NCBI GenBank assembly: GCA_963749035.1 | Contig: CAVVKW010000002.1 | Location: forward strand, 744,001 to 808,000 | DNA: 64,000 nucleotides | Source of the DNA: CAVVKW01 sp963749035 | Lineage (GTDB): Bacteria > Verrucomicrobiota > Verrucomicrobiia > Chthoniobacterales > JAATET01 | Direction: 5' to 3' | Part shown: positions 25,989 through 34,882 of the stretch, one piece after another | How the letters are laid out: the number at the start of each line of letters is the position of its first letter | Position numbering within the stretch: position 1 is the stretch's first letter | The notes under the pieces: model-generated | The model's database searches: none | What the model was told of the DNA's origin: nothing | What the model saw: only the letters and a program-made list of their open reading frames with translations | Position numbers and translations under genes: made by a program

Positions 25989-26339
25989 ATGGATCAACCC
26001 ACCAGCACTTCTAGCAGTCGTAACGTTCTTGGCGGCGACATCGAAATCAACGGCACGGTCAAGTTCGGCAACGAGCTCATCCTCGACGGCAAAGTCGAGG
26101 GCGAGATTCTCTCGGAAGGTGCTCTCACCATCGGCAAAAACGCCAAGGTCACCGGGGAGATCAAGACGGGCTCAGCCATCGTTTACGGCACCGTCAACGG
26201 CAACATCACCGTGAAAGACCGCGCCGAACTCAAAAGCTCCGCTCAAGTCGAAGGCGATCTCAAAGCGGCCCGCGTCGCCATCGAGGAAGGCGCCATCTTC
26301 ATCGGCAAGAGCGAGATCAGCTCCCGCCCGGCAAAGTAA
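25989..26339 (+). CDS. Bactofilin
   Basis: The 116-residue protein is a typical bactofilin: a flexible N-terminus (about 1-14), then a right-handed beta-helix core (15-108) with repeated hydrophobic and Gly steps (GDIEINGTVKFGNELILDG, KVEGEI, GTVNGNITVKDRAELKSSA), and a short tail. Bactofilins polymerise without nucleotide into cytoskeletal filaments at the inner membrane and shape the cell or localise wall and polysaccharide enzymes. No peptidase partner of the LmdC/M23 type is next to it. Confidence 0.95.
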   Translation: MDQPTSTSSSRNVLGGDIEINGTVKFGNELILDGKVEGEILSEGALTIGKNAKVTGEIKTGSAIVYGTVNGNITVKDRAELKSSAQVEGDLKAARVAIEEGAIFIGKSEISSRPAK

Positions 26340-26626
26340 CTCGAGCCACCGCTCACCGAGCGCTCCGGTTGAAAGAGCGCCTCCTCCCCGCCCAGGATTC
26401 GACCGAGTCGTTCCCAGGCACTCGCCAACTCAGCGACCGCGCGATCGGCGCGGCACATTCGCCGGCGCATCTCGCTCGCGTCCGCCTCTCTCCCGCTCGG
26501 TCGCTCGCGCGAAAGGGCCCGCCAAAACGCCAAGGTCAGCTCCCACGCAGCCTCGTGGCCGTCGTCGACCGCGAGATCCTCAGGCTCGTCCAAGCAACCC
26601 GCGGATCGCTTGAGGAAAATCGACAC
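26243..26626 (-). CDS. Possible small protein, unknown
   Basis: This is a 127-residue frame from a GTG at 26626. Its middle (about residues 14-90) has strongly G/C-biased third codon positions and a plausible helical, Arg/Glu-rich composition with several Trp, as real genes here do. However, the last 30 or so residues run antisense into the bactofilin coding sequence, and no family is recognised. It fills an otherwise empty gap of about 360 bp between bactofilin and the glycine-zipper gene. It may be a genuine gene, a decayed one, or chance. Confidence 0.3.
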   Translation of the reverse strand: MSIFLKRSAGCLDEPEDLAVDDGHEAAWELTLAFWRALSRERPSGREADASEMRRRMCRADRAVAELASAWERLGRILGGEEALFQPERSVSGGSSYFAGRELISLLPMKMAPSSMATRAALRSPST

Positions 26627-26700
26627 GTCCGATCAGTGCTTCGCTATCGATTTGCAACTGTCATTCATCGAAATGGCGCAACATCCACCAACTAAATATC

Positions 26701-27258
26701 ATGAGCACTCACGAACGAAATGATCTCCAGCGAGAAAACGATCTTCACACCGACAAAGAAGATCTTCACCGAGAGAAAGATCTCAATCGCGACCCCATCA
26801 CCGGTGAACCCGGTTCCCACCCCGTCGGCACCGGCGTAGGTGCCACCGCCGGCGGTGCCACGGGCGCAGCGGTCGGAGCCGTCGGAGGACCGATCGGCGT
26901 CGCCGTCGGAGCCGCAGTCGGCGCGGTCGCTGGCGGCCTCGCCGGAAAGGGCGTCGCCGAAAAAATCGACCCCACGGTCGAAGACGCCTACTGGCGCGAC
27001 AACTACCGGAACGAAACCTACGTCACCGACGACACCGAATACGACCACTACGAACCCGCCTATCGCACCGGCTACCTTGGTGCCGGCAAATACGACGGAC
27101 GGAGTTATGACGAGGCCGAGCCAGAGCTCCAGCGCGACTACGACGGGCACCGGGGTAATTCTCGTCTGGAATGGGACGACGCCAAACACGCGACGAAAGC
27201 CGCTTGGCACCGCGTCGAACGCCGGATCCCCGGAGATGCCGATGGCGACGGGCGATAA
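26701..27258 (+). CDS. Glycine-zipper protein
   Basis: The 185-residue protein begins with a highly charged, Asp/Glu/His-rich stretch (residues 1-38) and has the sequence DPITGEPGSHPVGTGVGA that opens a widespread uncharacterised family. Residues 44-85 form a glycine zipper: small residues in a GxxxG-type pattern (GGATGAAVGAVGGPIGVAVG), which can pack helices in membranes. The second half is acidic and Tyr-rich (DTEYDHYEPAYRTGY), followed by a basic helix near the end. There is no signal peptide. Relatives are often linked to general stress, but nothing here proves that. It is followed by a good terminator. Confidence 0.75.
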   Translation: MSTHERNDLQRENDLHTDKEDLHREKDLNRDPITGEPGSHPVGTGVGATAGGATGAAVGAVGGPIGVAVGAAVGAVAGGLAGKGVAEKIDPTVEDAYWRDNYRNETYVTDDTEYDHYEPAYRTGYLGAGKYDGRSYDEAEPELQRDYDGHRGNSRLEWDDAKHATKAAWHRVERRIPGDADGDGR

Positions 27259-27280
27259 GCGCGTTCCCAGCTAAGTCTTC

Positions 27281-27312
27281 AAAGCCCGTGGGAGGAATCC
27301 CGCGGGCTTTTT
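27281..27312 (+). terminator. Rho-independent terminator
   Basis: AAAGCCCGTGGG and CCGCGGGCTTT pair into a strong GC-rich stem with one G-T pair and are followed by a run of T. It lies 22 bp after the glycine-zipper gene. Confidence 0.85.
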
Positions 27313-27399
27313 ACTGCATCGCGGCACCTTCGCCGACGCGAGCGCCCACCAGCAATCAACCTGATTCCCGAGGACTTCAGGTGAACGCCCTCCCGCTGG

Positions 27400-27801
27400 C
27401 TACCACCAAAGCGGTGCGAATTCGTCCCAATCCCAATCCTCGCCGACGGGCCACACGTTTCGAGGAGCGACCGGCGACCCTTCCACCGGCAGTTGACCGA
27501 CGAGCGCCAGATACTTGTCGTAGTCACGCCCGTTCCCGACCAAGAACTTCGCTTCGTCCGGGTTACCGTAAACGTATCCCGCGCGGCCCCCGACGACGAC
27601 CGGCACGATCTGCCGCGGAGGTAAAGCCCGCATCATTGCCGCCCGGTTAGGCGTATCCGCCAACCGCGGCTGGAATCCCGCCGCCAGCAGGTGCCCCTCG
27701 GTGGTTCGCGCCTTCGCTCCACCCCACGTCGAGCAACCCAGCACCGCGAAGACCACTGCGGCCATTGCCATCCATCCGAAACCTCTCGTCACTTCCTTCA
27801 T
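27400..27801 (-). CDS. Small lipoprotein, unknown function
   Basis: The 133-residue protein from ATG 27801 has a lipoprotein signal peptide (MKEVTRGFGWMAMAAVVFAV then lipobox VLGC). The mature part contains a compact domain (about 35-105) with RLADTPNRAAMMRALPPRQI and GRAGYVYGNPDEAKFLVGNG. It ends in a Trp/Asp-rich tail, WDWDEFAPLWW. I do not recognise the family, though the NRAAMMRALPPRQIV stretch looks conserved rather than random. It is 72 bp downstream of the CAP-domain gene on the same strand and may be cotranscribed. Confidence 0.7.
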   Translation of the reverse strand: MKEVTRGFGWMAMAAVVFAVLGCSTWGGAKARTTEGHLLAAGFQPRLADTPNRAAMMRALPPRQIVPVVVGGRAGYVYGNPDEAKFLVGNGRDYDKYLALVGQLPVEGSPVAPRNVWPVGEDWDWDEFAPLWW

Positions 27802-27873
27802 GCCCCCAACCGTGCGCCGGATCACCGTCCGCGCGCAAGGACACATCCCGATCCTCTCGTGTCGGCGGAAACT

Positions 27874-28878
27874 CTACCGGCCAATCTTCACCGGAAAGAC
27901 CGTCACAACGTAGGAAAAACGTTTTGCTTTCCCCGTCGCCATGATCCGGACGTTCGACACGGTGACCCGGAACTTCCGCGGCTTCCGATCCGTCGCGAGC
28001 AGGTAGGTGCCGTCGTCGATTGCCAGACTGAACACCGTGTTTTCCCGGAAACGCAGCTTTGGCTCGAAGACGATCCCCGGACTTCCCGTGCCCGGCTCGC
28101 GGTTCACGACCTTCGCCCCCACGCGCTTCTTACCGTCGCGAACCGTGACCTTGGCACGGTCAAACGACGCCCCCTCCATCGAGAACGACCAACGCTCGTG
28201 CACGAGCGTGTTCGGCGTCATCCCCGGCGGCGGCCACGCCACGAAATTATCCCGGGGCTGCCGGGTCGATAGCCGAGTCCGGTCTGGCAGCACCCAGAGC
28301 GCGTTCGCTCCGAATTTCCCTCGCGAGTAGGCGTTCCCCGAGCCCATCTCGCTCAGTGCCGGATACAAAATCCAACGGCGATGACCCGCCCGCTCGTTGT
28401 TTGATCCATCATCCTCGATGTAAGCCGCGACGGCCAGCGGCCCGGTGTTCCCCAGCGCGAGGTTCGACTTTCCCGCCGCTTCGGCGCCAGCCGCCGTGTA
28501 AAATTTCCAGGTCGGTCCGGGGAAATGGCTCAGCGAATTCTCACCCGCCATCATCAGTGCGGCCGCAGCGGCCTTCTGATTCCAATCCTCGCGGAATGCC
28601 ACCGGCCCCACCCCCGCCATGGCTCGATAGAAATTCACCGCTCGCAACGTCGCCGACTGGTATCGGCCGGAAACTCCACCCGGTATTCCCGCCTCCAGCG
28701 ACCCACTCCATTGCGGCTTCACCTTGGCCGTCCGAAGCAGTTTGCGGTAGTTCTTCAGCACCGAAGACTTGCTTTTCACGTTCAGCTTTCCGGCAACCGC
28801 AGACGGAGGAACCGCCAATCCAGAGGTCAGAAAACTTGCCGCAACCAAAGCCGCCCAGTGCCGGGTAAAAATTGCCAT
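27874..28878 (-). CDS. Secreted CAP (SCP/PR-1) domain protein
   Basis: The 334-residue protein has a signal peptide (residues 1-29, ending SAVAG). The CAP domain occupies about 75-210: LRAVNFYRAMAGVGPVAFRE, then AAAALMMAGENSLSHFP, ending in GHRRWILYPALSEMGSG. These match the NxxR, H/E and GHxxxxxxP pieces of this fold. The C-terminal part (about 225-334) is beta-rich, perhaps Ig-like. Bacterial CAP proteins are secreted, and their activities are mostly unknown. Confidence 0.85.
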   Translation of the reverse strand: MAIFTRHWAALVAASFLTSGLAVPPSAVAGKLNVKSKSSVLKNYRKLLRTAKVKPQWSGSLEAGIPGGVSGRYQSATLRAVNFYRAMAGVGPVAFREDWNQKAAAAALMMAGENSLSHFPGPTWKFYTAAGAEAAGKSNLALGNTGPLAVAAYIEDDGSNNERAGHRRWILYPALSEMGSGNAYSRGKFGANALWVLPDRTRLSTRQPRDNFVAWPPPGMTPNTLVHERWSFSMEGASFDRAKVTVRDGKKRVGAKVVNREPGTGSPGIVFEPKLRFRENTVFSLAIDDGTYLLATDRKPRKFRVTVSNVRIMATGKAKRFSYVVTVFPVKIGR

Positions 28879-29007
28879 AACGATGAACTAACCTAACTTC
28901 CCCCCGCGATCAAATCGCCATTTGGCTTCCGGCGGACCTCCCTCGAAAGCGAAGGCAGCCCGCGCACCCCCTCGTGGTCTCACCGGGTGCCCCCCCGCTT
29001 CCCACCC

Positions 29008-29739
29008 TCAGCCGATCAGATCCAACGGGAAAATCTCGACGTCCACGCCACTCGAGACCACCGCGTGATCGGGCGGAAGCCCCCCGACATCGAAACCCGC
29101 TAGATCCATCGGCCGGGCGCTCCATTGCACCGTTTCCGCCGGCGCGATCTCATACGGATCATGCCAGACGCTTCCGGCAAAGAGCCGACGGTTCCGATAC
29201 GCAAACAGGCGGTATCTCTCGACCAGAAACTCGTCGAGCGATCCACTCCGCGCCCGCGCCGCCGCCCCCGACGCACGGTATTCGTAATGAGCGCGCCCGC
29301 GTTCCCCTTTCCGCCGACAGTCGTAGTAAACCAGCCGACTTTTTGGCCCGACCTGCGCCCGCATCCGCGCCCGAAAATACGGAAGTTTGAAAAAGCTCCG
29401 CGCCACCGCCACCGCCACCGGTTGCGAGCAATCCAGCGAGAAAAACCACACCCCCGCCCGGCCCTCCCGATCGCGCACGTAAGTCCGGACGTTCAGTTCC
29501 AAAAAATCCGAGAGCCAGTAAACCGGCGGACACATCGCCGGACGAACGTCCTGCATGAAAAACGGAATCACCCCGACGTAAGCTTTCCCCTCGAAGACGT
29601 CCACCTCCAACCCGTGCGGCAACCTCGCCTGGATCTCCGCCGCGTCGACCTCCCAGTGGAGGAACAACAGGTGCCGCCACTTCTGGAACATCACCGCCGC
29701 GCCAGCCGGACGGTCACGAGTTTCCACGAAATTCTCCAT
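29008..29739 (-). CDS. DUF2071 (YqjF-like) protein
   Basis: The 243-residue protein matches the DUF2071 family over its whole length: WRHLLFLHWEVDAAEIQARL, LEVDVFEGKAYVGVIPFFM, LNVRTYVRDREGRAGVWFFS and AVAVARSFFKLPYF are its usual landmarks. The fold is an acetoacetate-decarboxylase-like beta structure, but the catalytic lysine is not evident. The function is unknown. No signal peptide is present. It is divergent from the CcsA/HemX-type gene. Confidence 0.88.
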   Translation of the reverse strand: MENFVETRDRPAGAAVMFQKWRHLLFLHWEVDAAEIQARLPHGLEVDVFEGKAYVGVIPFFMQDVRPAMCPPVYWLSDFLELNVRTYVRDREGRAGVWFFSLDCSQPVAVAVARSFFKLPYFRARMRAQVGPKSRLVYYDCRRKGERGRAHYEYRASGAAARARSGSLDEFLVERYRLFAYRNRRLFAGSVWHDPYEIAPAETVQWSARPMDLAGFDVGGLPPDHAVVSSGVDVEIFPLDLIG

Positions 29740-29843
29740 TTTTAAAAACTATGCTTCTTGGTTGAGTGTGAAAAGTTACGTCTCGAGTCACGCCATCGGC
29801 TTGCTCAAATCAATTTTCGACAACTGCCACCCACCACCACGCA

Positions 29844-30632
29844 ATGGATCGCCCCTGGCTCATCGTCGCCGCCCTCTGCTACCTCGCGAGCTTTGGCCAC
29901 ACGCTCTACGCCCTCGGAGCCGGCAAGTTCCGCCCCGCCCGCTTCAATCTGGCCGCCATGCTGGCTGGGTTCGGCGCGACCACCGTCTTTCTCGTCCTTC
30001 GCGGTCAGCAGGTCGGCGCCTGCCCCATCACGAATCTCTTCGAGGTCCTGATCTTTCTGAGCTGGTCCATCGTCCTCATCTACCTTCTCGTCGGCCCCGC
30101 CTACCGGCTTTCGCTCATGGGCGCGTTCACCGCCCCGCTCGTCCTCGTCATCATGATCGTCGCCCTCCTGGCGCCCGCCGACGACCCTGCCCTCATCAAA
30201 TTTCCTAACGCCTGGGTGGAGTTTCACGCCGCCCTCTCCATTATCGCCTACGGGGCCTTCGGGCTCGGGGCCATCGCTGGCGTCATGTATCTCGTGCAGG
30301 AACGTCAGCTCAAGCGCCACACCGCCGGCGAGCTGTTCTACAACCTTCCCCCCATCACCGATCTCAGCCGGGCCAACTCCCGACTCCTCTTCACCGGCTT
30401 CATCCTGCTCACGGTTGCCTTCGCCGCCGGTATCGCGGCCGGACTTCCCATCGCAAACGCGAAGTCCATCACCTCCTTCCTCATCTGGGGTGTTTACGCC
30501 GCGATCCTTCTCGCCACTCGCACCGGTCGCCTCGCCCCGCGCCGCAGCGCTTCCCTCTCCGTCGTCGTCTTCGTCGTCGCCCTCGTCACCCTTCCCGCCA
30601 TCCAGGCCCTCAGCGTCCGCGCCGGCTCGTGA
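29844..30632 (+). CDS. CcsA/HemX-type cytochrome c assembly membrane protein
   Basis: The 262-residue protein has about eight membrane segments and the family pattern of cytochrome-c assembly proteins: a loop with CPITNLFEVLIFLSW, a conserved His in WVEFHAALSIIAYGAFGLG, and MYLVQERQLKR after it. The tryptophan-rich WWD motif of full CcsA is not evident, which fits the smaller HemX/YpjD branch. Such proteins handle heme at the membrane or stabilise glutamyl-tRNA reductase. Its stop overlaps the start of hemA (GTGA), so the two are translationally coupled, which supports a role in heme supply. Confidence 0.85.
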   Translation: MDRPWLIVAALCYLASFGHTLYALGAGKFRPARFNLAAMLAGFGATTVFLVLRGQQVGACPITNLFEVLIFLSWSIVLIYLLVGPAYRLSLMGAFTAPLVLVIMIVALLAPADDPALIKFPNAWVEFHAALSIIAYGAFGLGAIAGVMYLVQERQLKRHTAGELFYNLPPITDLSRANSRLLFTGFILLTVAFAAGIAAGLPIANAKSITSFLIWGVYAAILLATRTGRLAPRRSASLSVVVFVVALVTLPAIQALSVRAGS

Positions 30633-31696
30633 ACGTCGTCTGCGCCGGCCTCAATCACCACGTCGCCCCGGTGGAGATCCGGGAACGCCTCGCCGTCCCC
30701 CCGCACCGAATGCCCTCGGTTCTAACCGAACTCCAAGCCGTCGATGGAATCGAGGAAGCCGTCATCATTTCGACCTGTAACCGCGTTGAATACTACGCCG
30801 CCAGCGAACACCCGGAACTAGCCCTCGCCGGGCTGCGTTCATTCATCGAATCCCGCGCCACCGCCACCGCCACCCTCTATCACCACACCGGCCCGTCCAG
30901 TATCCGACACCTCTTCCGCGTCGCCTGCGGGCTGGACTCCATGGTGATCGGCGAGACCGAGATCCTCGGGCAGATCAAGACCGCCTACGCCGCCGCCGCC
31001 TCCCACGGCACCACCCGCCGCACCCTCAACAAGCTTTTCCAGCACGCCTTCCGCGTCGCGAAAAACGTGCGCACCGACACTCAGATCACCCGAGGCTCGA
31101 CCAGCGTCGGCGCCGTCGCCGTCGAACTCGCCGGCAAAATCTTCGGAGACCTCGACCACCGTCGCGTCATGATCCTCGGAGCCGGGGACACCAGCGAGCG
31201 CACCGCCCGCGCACTCGTTTCCCGCGGCGTCCGCACCGTCATCGTTTCCAACCGCACCTACGAGCGCGCCGCCCGCCTCGCCGCCGACATCGGAGGTATG
31301 GCCATCCACTTCGATCACTGGCACAAAGAATTCAGCGACGTTGACATCCTCATCAGCAGCACCGGCGCCCCGGCCGCCATCCTTACCCGCGAGAAGATCG
31401 ATCCCGTCATCCGCCAGCGTCGCGGGCGCCCCCTCTTCCTCATCGACCTCGCCGTTCCACGCGACATCGAACCCTCCGTCAACGAACTTGACGGCATTTT
31501 TCTCTACGACATCGACAGCCTCGAACAAATCGCGAACCGCTCCCTCGCGAACCGCCGGCAAGAGATCGAGCACTGCGAACGCATCATCGACTCCCACGTC
31601 GAAAGTTTCCTCCAGACCATCGCCGCCCGACCGACCTCCCCGCCTGCCCGCCCGTCGACGCCCCCACCGGATACCGCGATCCGACGCTCGACGTAA
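30629..31696 (+). CDS. hemA: Glutamyl-tRNA reductase
   Basis: The 355-residue protein starts at a GTG that overlaps the upstream stop codon. All key motifs are present: Cys50 in IISTCNRVEYYA is the catalytic thiol, CGLDSMVIGETEILGQIK follows, and the NADPH-binding part has MILGAGDTSERTARAL and VSNRTYERA. It reduces glutamyl-tRNA to glutamate-1-semialdehyde, the first step of the C5 route to heme. The chain is shorter than many homologues because the C-terminal dimerisation part is brief and ends in a Pro-rich tail. The expected next gene, hemC, is not downstream. Confidence 0.95.
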   Translation: MNVVCAGLNHHVAPVEIRERLAVPPHRMPSVLTELQAVDGIEEAVIISTCNRVEYYAASEHPELALAGLRSFIESRATATATLYHHTGPSSIRHLFRVACGLDSMVIGETEILGQIKTAYAAAASHGTTRRTLNKLFQHAFRVAKNVRTDTQITRGSTSVGAVAVELAGKIFGDLDHRRVMILGAGDTSERTARALVSRGVRTVIVSNRTYERAARLAADIGGMAIHFDHWHKEFSDVDILISSTGAPAAILTREKIDPVIRQRRGRPLFLIDLAVPRDIEPSVNELDGIFLYDIDSLEQIANRSLANRRQEIEHCERIIDSHVESFLQTIAARPTSPPARPSTPPPDTAIRRST

Positions 31697-31767
31697 CCCC
31701 CGCCCGTCGCTCGACGGCAAAACTTTCCACCGCCTCCCGCCCCAACAACCGTATTTAGGATTCCGCC

Positions 31768-33645
31768 ATGTCGAACACCCAAGCGATCGCCGAAGCTACC
31801 GCCGCCGGCCACCTCCTTCCCGCGACCGCGGAAAACGTGACTCTACTCCTCGAAACGACCTCCGATCCACTGGCAGACCGCGTCGTCGGCGAGTTGCTCG
31901 CCACCCGGAACTGGACCGAGCTCAACGATCGCTTCTACCGCCAGCTCGCATTCGGCACCGGTGGCCTGCGCGGTCGCACGATCGGCCGCACCGTCACCGT
32001 GGCCGAGCGCGGCAGTGCGGCCGCCGACGCCTGCCCTGAGCACCCCTGCATCGGCACCAACTCGATGAATTTTCGCAACGTCAGCCGCGCCACCCAGGGC
32101 CTCGCCAACTACGTTCGCGACACCCACACCGACCACGATCTTCCCGGCCGCCCCGCCATCTGCATCGCCCACGACACCCGTTATTTCTCCCGCGAATTCG
32201 CCGAGTTTGCCGCCCGCATCATCACCGACCTCGGCTGCGACGCCCACCTCTTCGACGCCGCTCGCTCCACACCCCAACTTTCCTTCGCCGTTCGCCAGAC
32301 CGGCGCGACGGCCGGCGTCAATCTCACCGCCAGCCACAATCCCCCCGCCTACAATGGCTTCAAGGTTTACTTCGACGACGGCGGCCAGATCGTCGAACCC
32401 CACGCCACCGGCATCATCAAGCGCGTCAACGCCATCCGTTCCGAAACTCCGACCCCCGTTCCCGCCGACGAGCGAGGCCAGATCCATCCCCTCGGATCCG
32501 CCAACGACGAAGCCTACCTCGACAAACTCGAAACGCTCATCCTCGACCCCGCCCTCGTTCGCGAACAACCGCTCCGCGTCGTTTACAGTGCCCTCCACGG
32601 CGTGGGCGGCGCGATCATCGAGCCTCTCCTCGCCCGTCTCGGATGCGAATTCACTACCGTGGCCAGCCAGGCCGAGCCCGACGGTGCCTTCCCCACCGTC
32701 GCATCGCCCAACCCGGAGAATGCCGAAGCCCTCGCCCTCGCAATCGCGCAGGCCGAGAACGAGAACGCCGACCTCGTCATTGCCACCGACCCCGACGATG
32801 ACCGGCTCGGCGCCGCCGCCCGCACCACCACCGGCAGCCCGCTCGCTCTCCTCACCGGCAACCAGCTCGGTTCCCTCATGGCCTGGTATCGCGCGATGAA
32901 AACCTTCGAGACCAATCGCCTGACCCCCGCCACCGCCGCCACCGGAGTCATCATCAAGACCTTCGTCACCACCGACCTTCAGTCCGCCATCGCCAAAAAA
33001 TTCGGACTCCGCTGCGTCGAGACGCTCACGGGATTCAAATACATCGGAGCCAAGCTCAAAAGATACGAGGACACCGACACCCACTTCGTCTTCGGCGGCG
33101 AAGAGAGTCACGGCTACAGCGGCGCGGATTTCGTCCGAGATAAAGACGGCAACGCCGCCGCCGCCATGCTCTGCGAAGTCGCCGCCTACGCCCGCTCGCA
33201 AGACCTCACGCTTCACGAACTCCTCGACACCCTCTACGCGGAATTCGGCTACCACCACGAACGAAGCGAGTCCCTCACCCTCGAAGGCGCCGAAGGCGCA
33301 GCTCAGATCCGCGCCCTCGTGGAATCCTACGCCGCGGCTCCACCGACTGACCTCGCCGGTCGTTCCGTGACCGAAGTTCGCAACTTCGCCACCGAAGACA
33401 TCTACGACACCGAAGGGGATCTGATCCCGAAGGAAGCCATGCTCACCTTTGCCCTCACCGGCGGCTACCGCGTCGCCGTCCGTCCCTCCGGCACCGAGCC
33501 GAAGATTAAATACTACCTCTTCGGAAAAGCCGACCCCGTGCCTGCCGATCAGATTCCCGCAACGAAGGCACGCGTCGCTGCCGGGATCGACGCCCTCTGG
33601 ACCGCCCTCTTCGCGGACGCTCGCGACCGAGTGCCCTTCACTTGA
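31768..33645 (+). CDS. Phosphoglucomutase/phosphomannomutase (alpha-D-phosphohexomutase)
   Basis: The 625-residue cytosolic enzyme has the four expected sites: GTGGLRGRTIGR for substrate, the phosphoserine loop NLTASHNPPAYNG (about 186-198), the metal loop DPDDDRLG (about 341), the sugar-binding GGEESHGYSG (about 444), and phosphate-binding RPSGTEPKIKYY near 570. Its length places it with the longer PGM2/PgcA-type enzymes. It interconverts hexose-1- and hexose-6-phosphates and would feed sugar-nucleotide synthesis for the polysaccharides encoded elsewhere in the window, together with pgi at 54914. Whether glucose or mannose is preferred cannot be told. Confidence 0.93.
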   Translation: MSNTQAIAEATAAGHLLPATAENVTLLLETTSDPLADRVVGELLATRNWTELNDRFYRQLAFGTGGLRGRTIGRTVTVAERGSAAADACPEHPCIGTNSMNFRNVSRATQGLANYVRDTHTDHDLPGRPAICIAHDTRYFSREFAEFAARIITDLGCDAHLFDAARSTPQLSFAVRQTGATAGVNLTASHNPPAYNGFKVYFDDGGQIVEPHATGIIKRVNAIRSETPTPVPADERGQIHPLGSANDEAYLDKLETLILDPALVREQPLRVVYSALHGVGGAIIEPLLARLGCEFTTVASQAEPDGAFPTVASPNPENAEALALAIAQAENENADLVIATDPDDDRLGAAARTTTGSPLALLTGNQLGSLMAWYRAMKTFETNRLTPATAATGVIIKTFVTTDLQSAIAKKFGLRCVETLTGFKYIGAKLKRYEDTDTHFVFGGEESHGYSGADFVRDKDGNAAAAMLCEVAAYARSQDLTLHELLDTLYAEFGYHHERSESLTLEGAEGAAQIRALVESYAAAPPTDLAGRSVTEVRNFATEDIYDTEGDLIPKEAMLTFALTGGYRVAVRPSGTEPKIKYYLFGKADPVPADQIPATKARVAAGIDALWTALFADARDRVPFT

Positions 33646-33709
33646 GCCGCTTCTTGACCCTCTCCCTCAGCGCCCACAAACTCGTCGCCCATCGTTCCAA
33701 ATTCCCAAG

Positions 33710-34150
33710 ATGAAAATCCAACACTCGTTCCCGATCCTCAGTGCCATGGCTCTCGCTCTCATTGCCTGTGAACCAGAGCCCACTCTAAAGAAAGATCCCC
33801 CCGTCGCATCCCCCTCACCGACCCCGGAACTCGCCGAGCGTTTTAGCGACGTCACGGAGACCGCCAAGGTCACGCTCCAGGAGGTCGCCGAGGACGCGGG
33901 AATCGTTGCCGAGCGCGCCGGCGAGATCGCGAAAGACGCCGGAGCAGCCGCCGCCGAGGCGGGCAAGGATGCCATGCAGAGCATGCGGGAATTGGCAGAC
34001 GACGTCACCAAAAGCGACGCCGAAAGAGAGGTTCCAGGCGCAACCCCGGCTGAGAACGTCGAGCCGACACCGGCTGCTGTGGACGTGCCCACCGCCGAGC
34101 CGGATCCCACCGCCGAGCCGACACCGACCGTCGATCCCATCGGCAGTTGA
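33710..34150 (+). CDS. Small lipoprotein with helical core and TP-rich tail
   Basis: The 146-residue protein starts at ATG 33710. Its signal peptide is followed by ALIAC (lipobox). Residues about 40-100 form an amphipathic Ala/Glu-rich helix with a roughly seven-residue rhythm (AEDAGIVAERAGEIAKDAG), and the C-terminus is a Pro/Thr/Glu linker (AEPDPTAEPTPTVDP). No family is recognised. It could be a periplasmic spacer or envelope-stress lipoprotein. A comparable short lipoprotein with a helical middle and TP-rich end is at 56526. Confidence 0.7.
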   Translation: MKIQHSFPILSAMALALIACEPEPTLKKDPPVASPSPTPELAERFSDVTETAKVTLQEVAEDAGIVAERAGEIAKDAGAAAAEAGKDAMQSMRELADDVTKSDAEREVPGATPAENVEPTPAAVDVPTAEPDPTAEPTPTVDPIGS

Positions 34151-34255
34151 CCGCCACCGGCACCAGCCACCGGTCACAGGAGAAATTTTCTTACGCGCCC
34201 CCGATCTCGGGATCGACACAGCCGGGATGGCCCTCACCGCCGATCTGATTGCACA

Positions 34256-34786
34256 ATGAAACTCAAGACACCATTCCTCACAGTCCTCGCCACCGCAGCC
34301 TTCATCGGTGCCCCTCACGTTTACGCCGTCTCGGACAGCGTGACCCAACCCGAAGCGGTCGAAGTGGCCGAAGAAGCTGCCAACGAAACCATCATGGAGA
34401 AGATCTCTCTCAACCCGCAGTATTCGATCCTTGCCGCCGCACTCGAGCAGGCCGAGCTCGACACCATGCTCAAGGGTGACGACGGCGAATACACGATCTT
34501 CGCTCCCGACAACGCGGCGTTCCGCAAGCTCCCAGAAGGAAGCGTCGACGAGCTCATGCTCGACGAGAACAAAGCCAAGCTCACCGACATCCTCAAGCTG
34601 CACGTTGTGGAAGGAAAGGTTCTCGCAGCCGACATCCCCGACGAGCTGAAGAGTGCCAAAGGCGACGTCCTTGCCGTCACCACCAAGGGTGACAAAGTCA
34701 TGGTTGGCGACGCGGTCGTAACCGTTGCCGACATGGACGCCAACAATGGCGTGATCCACAACATCGACACCGTTCTCATGCCGTAA
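34256..34786 (+). CDS. Secreted fasciclin-domain protein
   Basis: The 176-residue protein has a signal peptide (residues 1-24, ending HVYA). One fasciclin (FAS1) domain fills the rest: ILAAALEQAELDTMLKGDDG, then YTIFAPDNAAFRKLP (the H1-like box), ILKLHVVEGKVLA, and the terminal NGVIHNIDTVLMP box. FAS1 domains mediate adhesion between cells and matrix. There is no anchor, so it should be periplasmic or secreted. A strong terminator follows. Confidence 0.93.
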   Translation: MKLKTPFLTVLATAAFIGAPHVYAVSDSVTQPEAVEVAEEAANETIMEKISLNPQYSILAAALEQAELDTMLKGDDGEYTIFAPDNAAFRKLPEGSVDELMLDENKAKLTDILKLHVVEGKVLAADIPDELKSAKGDVLAVTTKGDKVMVGDAVVTVADMDANNGVIHNIDTVLMP

Positions 34787-34806
34787 CGCAGAGTTCAGAA
34801 CTTTCG

Positions 34807-34840
34807 AAAAGGGCGCGGCATTCAGCCGCGCCCTTTTTTT
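34807..34840 (+). terminator. Rho-independent terminator
   Basis: A 13-bp stem (AAAAGGGCGCGGC with GCCGCGCCCTTTT, loop ATTCA) is followed by a run of seven T. The A-run on the other side would let it also serve the convergent gene that ends at 34883. Confidence 0.93.
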
Positions 34841-34882
34841 GTCTTCGATTCACGCACCCTCAATCAGGTGATTCAAACCAAC

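Noticed and set aside
31843..33258. Long - strand frame opposite the phosphohexomutase gene
   Set aside because: The product is a Gly/Val/Asp-rich mirror of a GC-rich gene with no domain. The + strand has a complete enzyme with all motifs.
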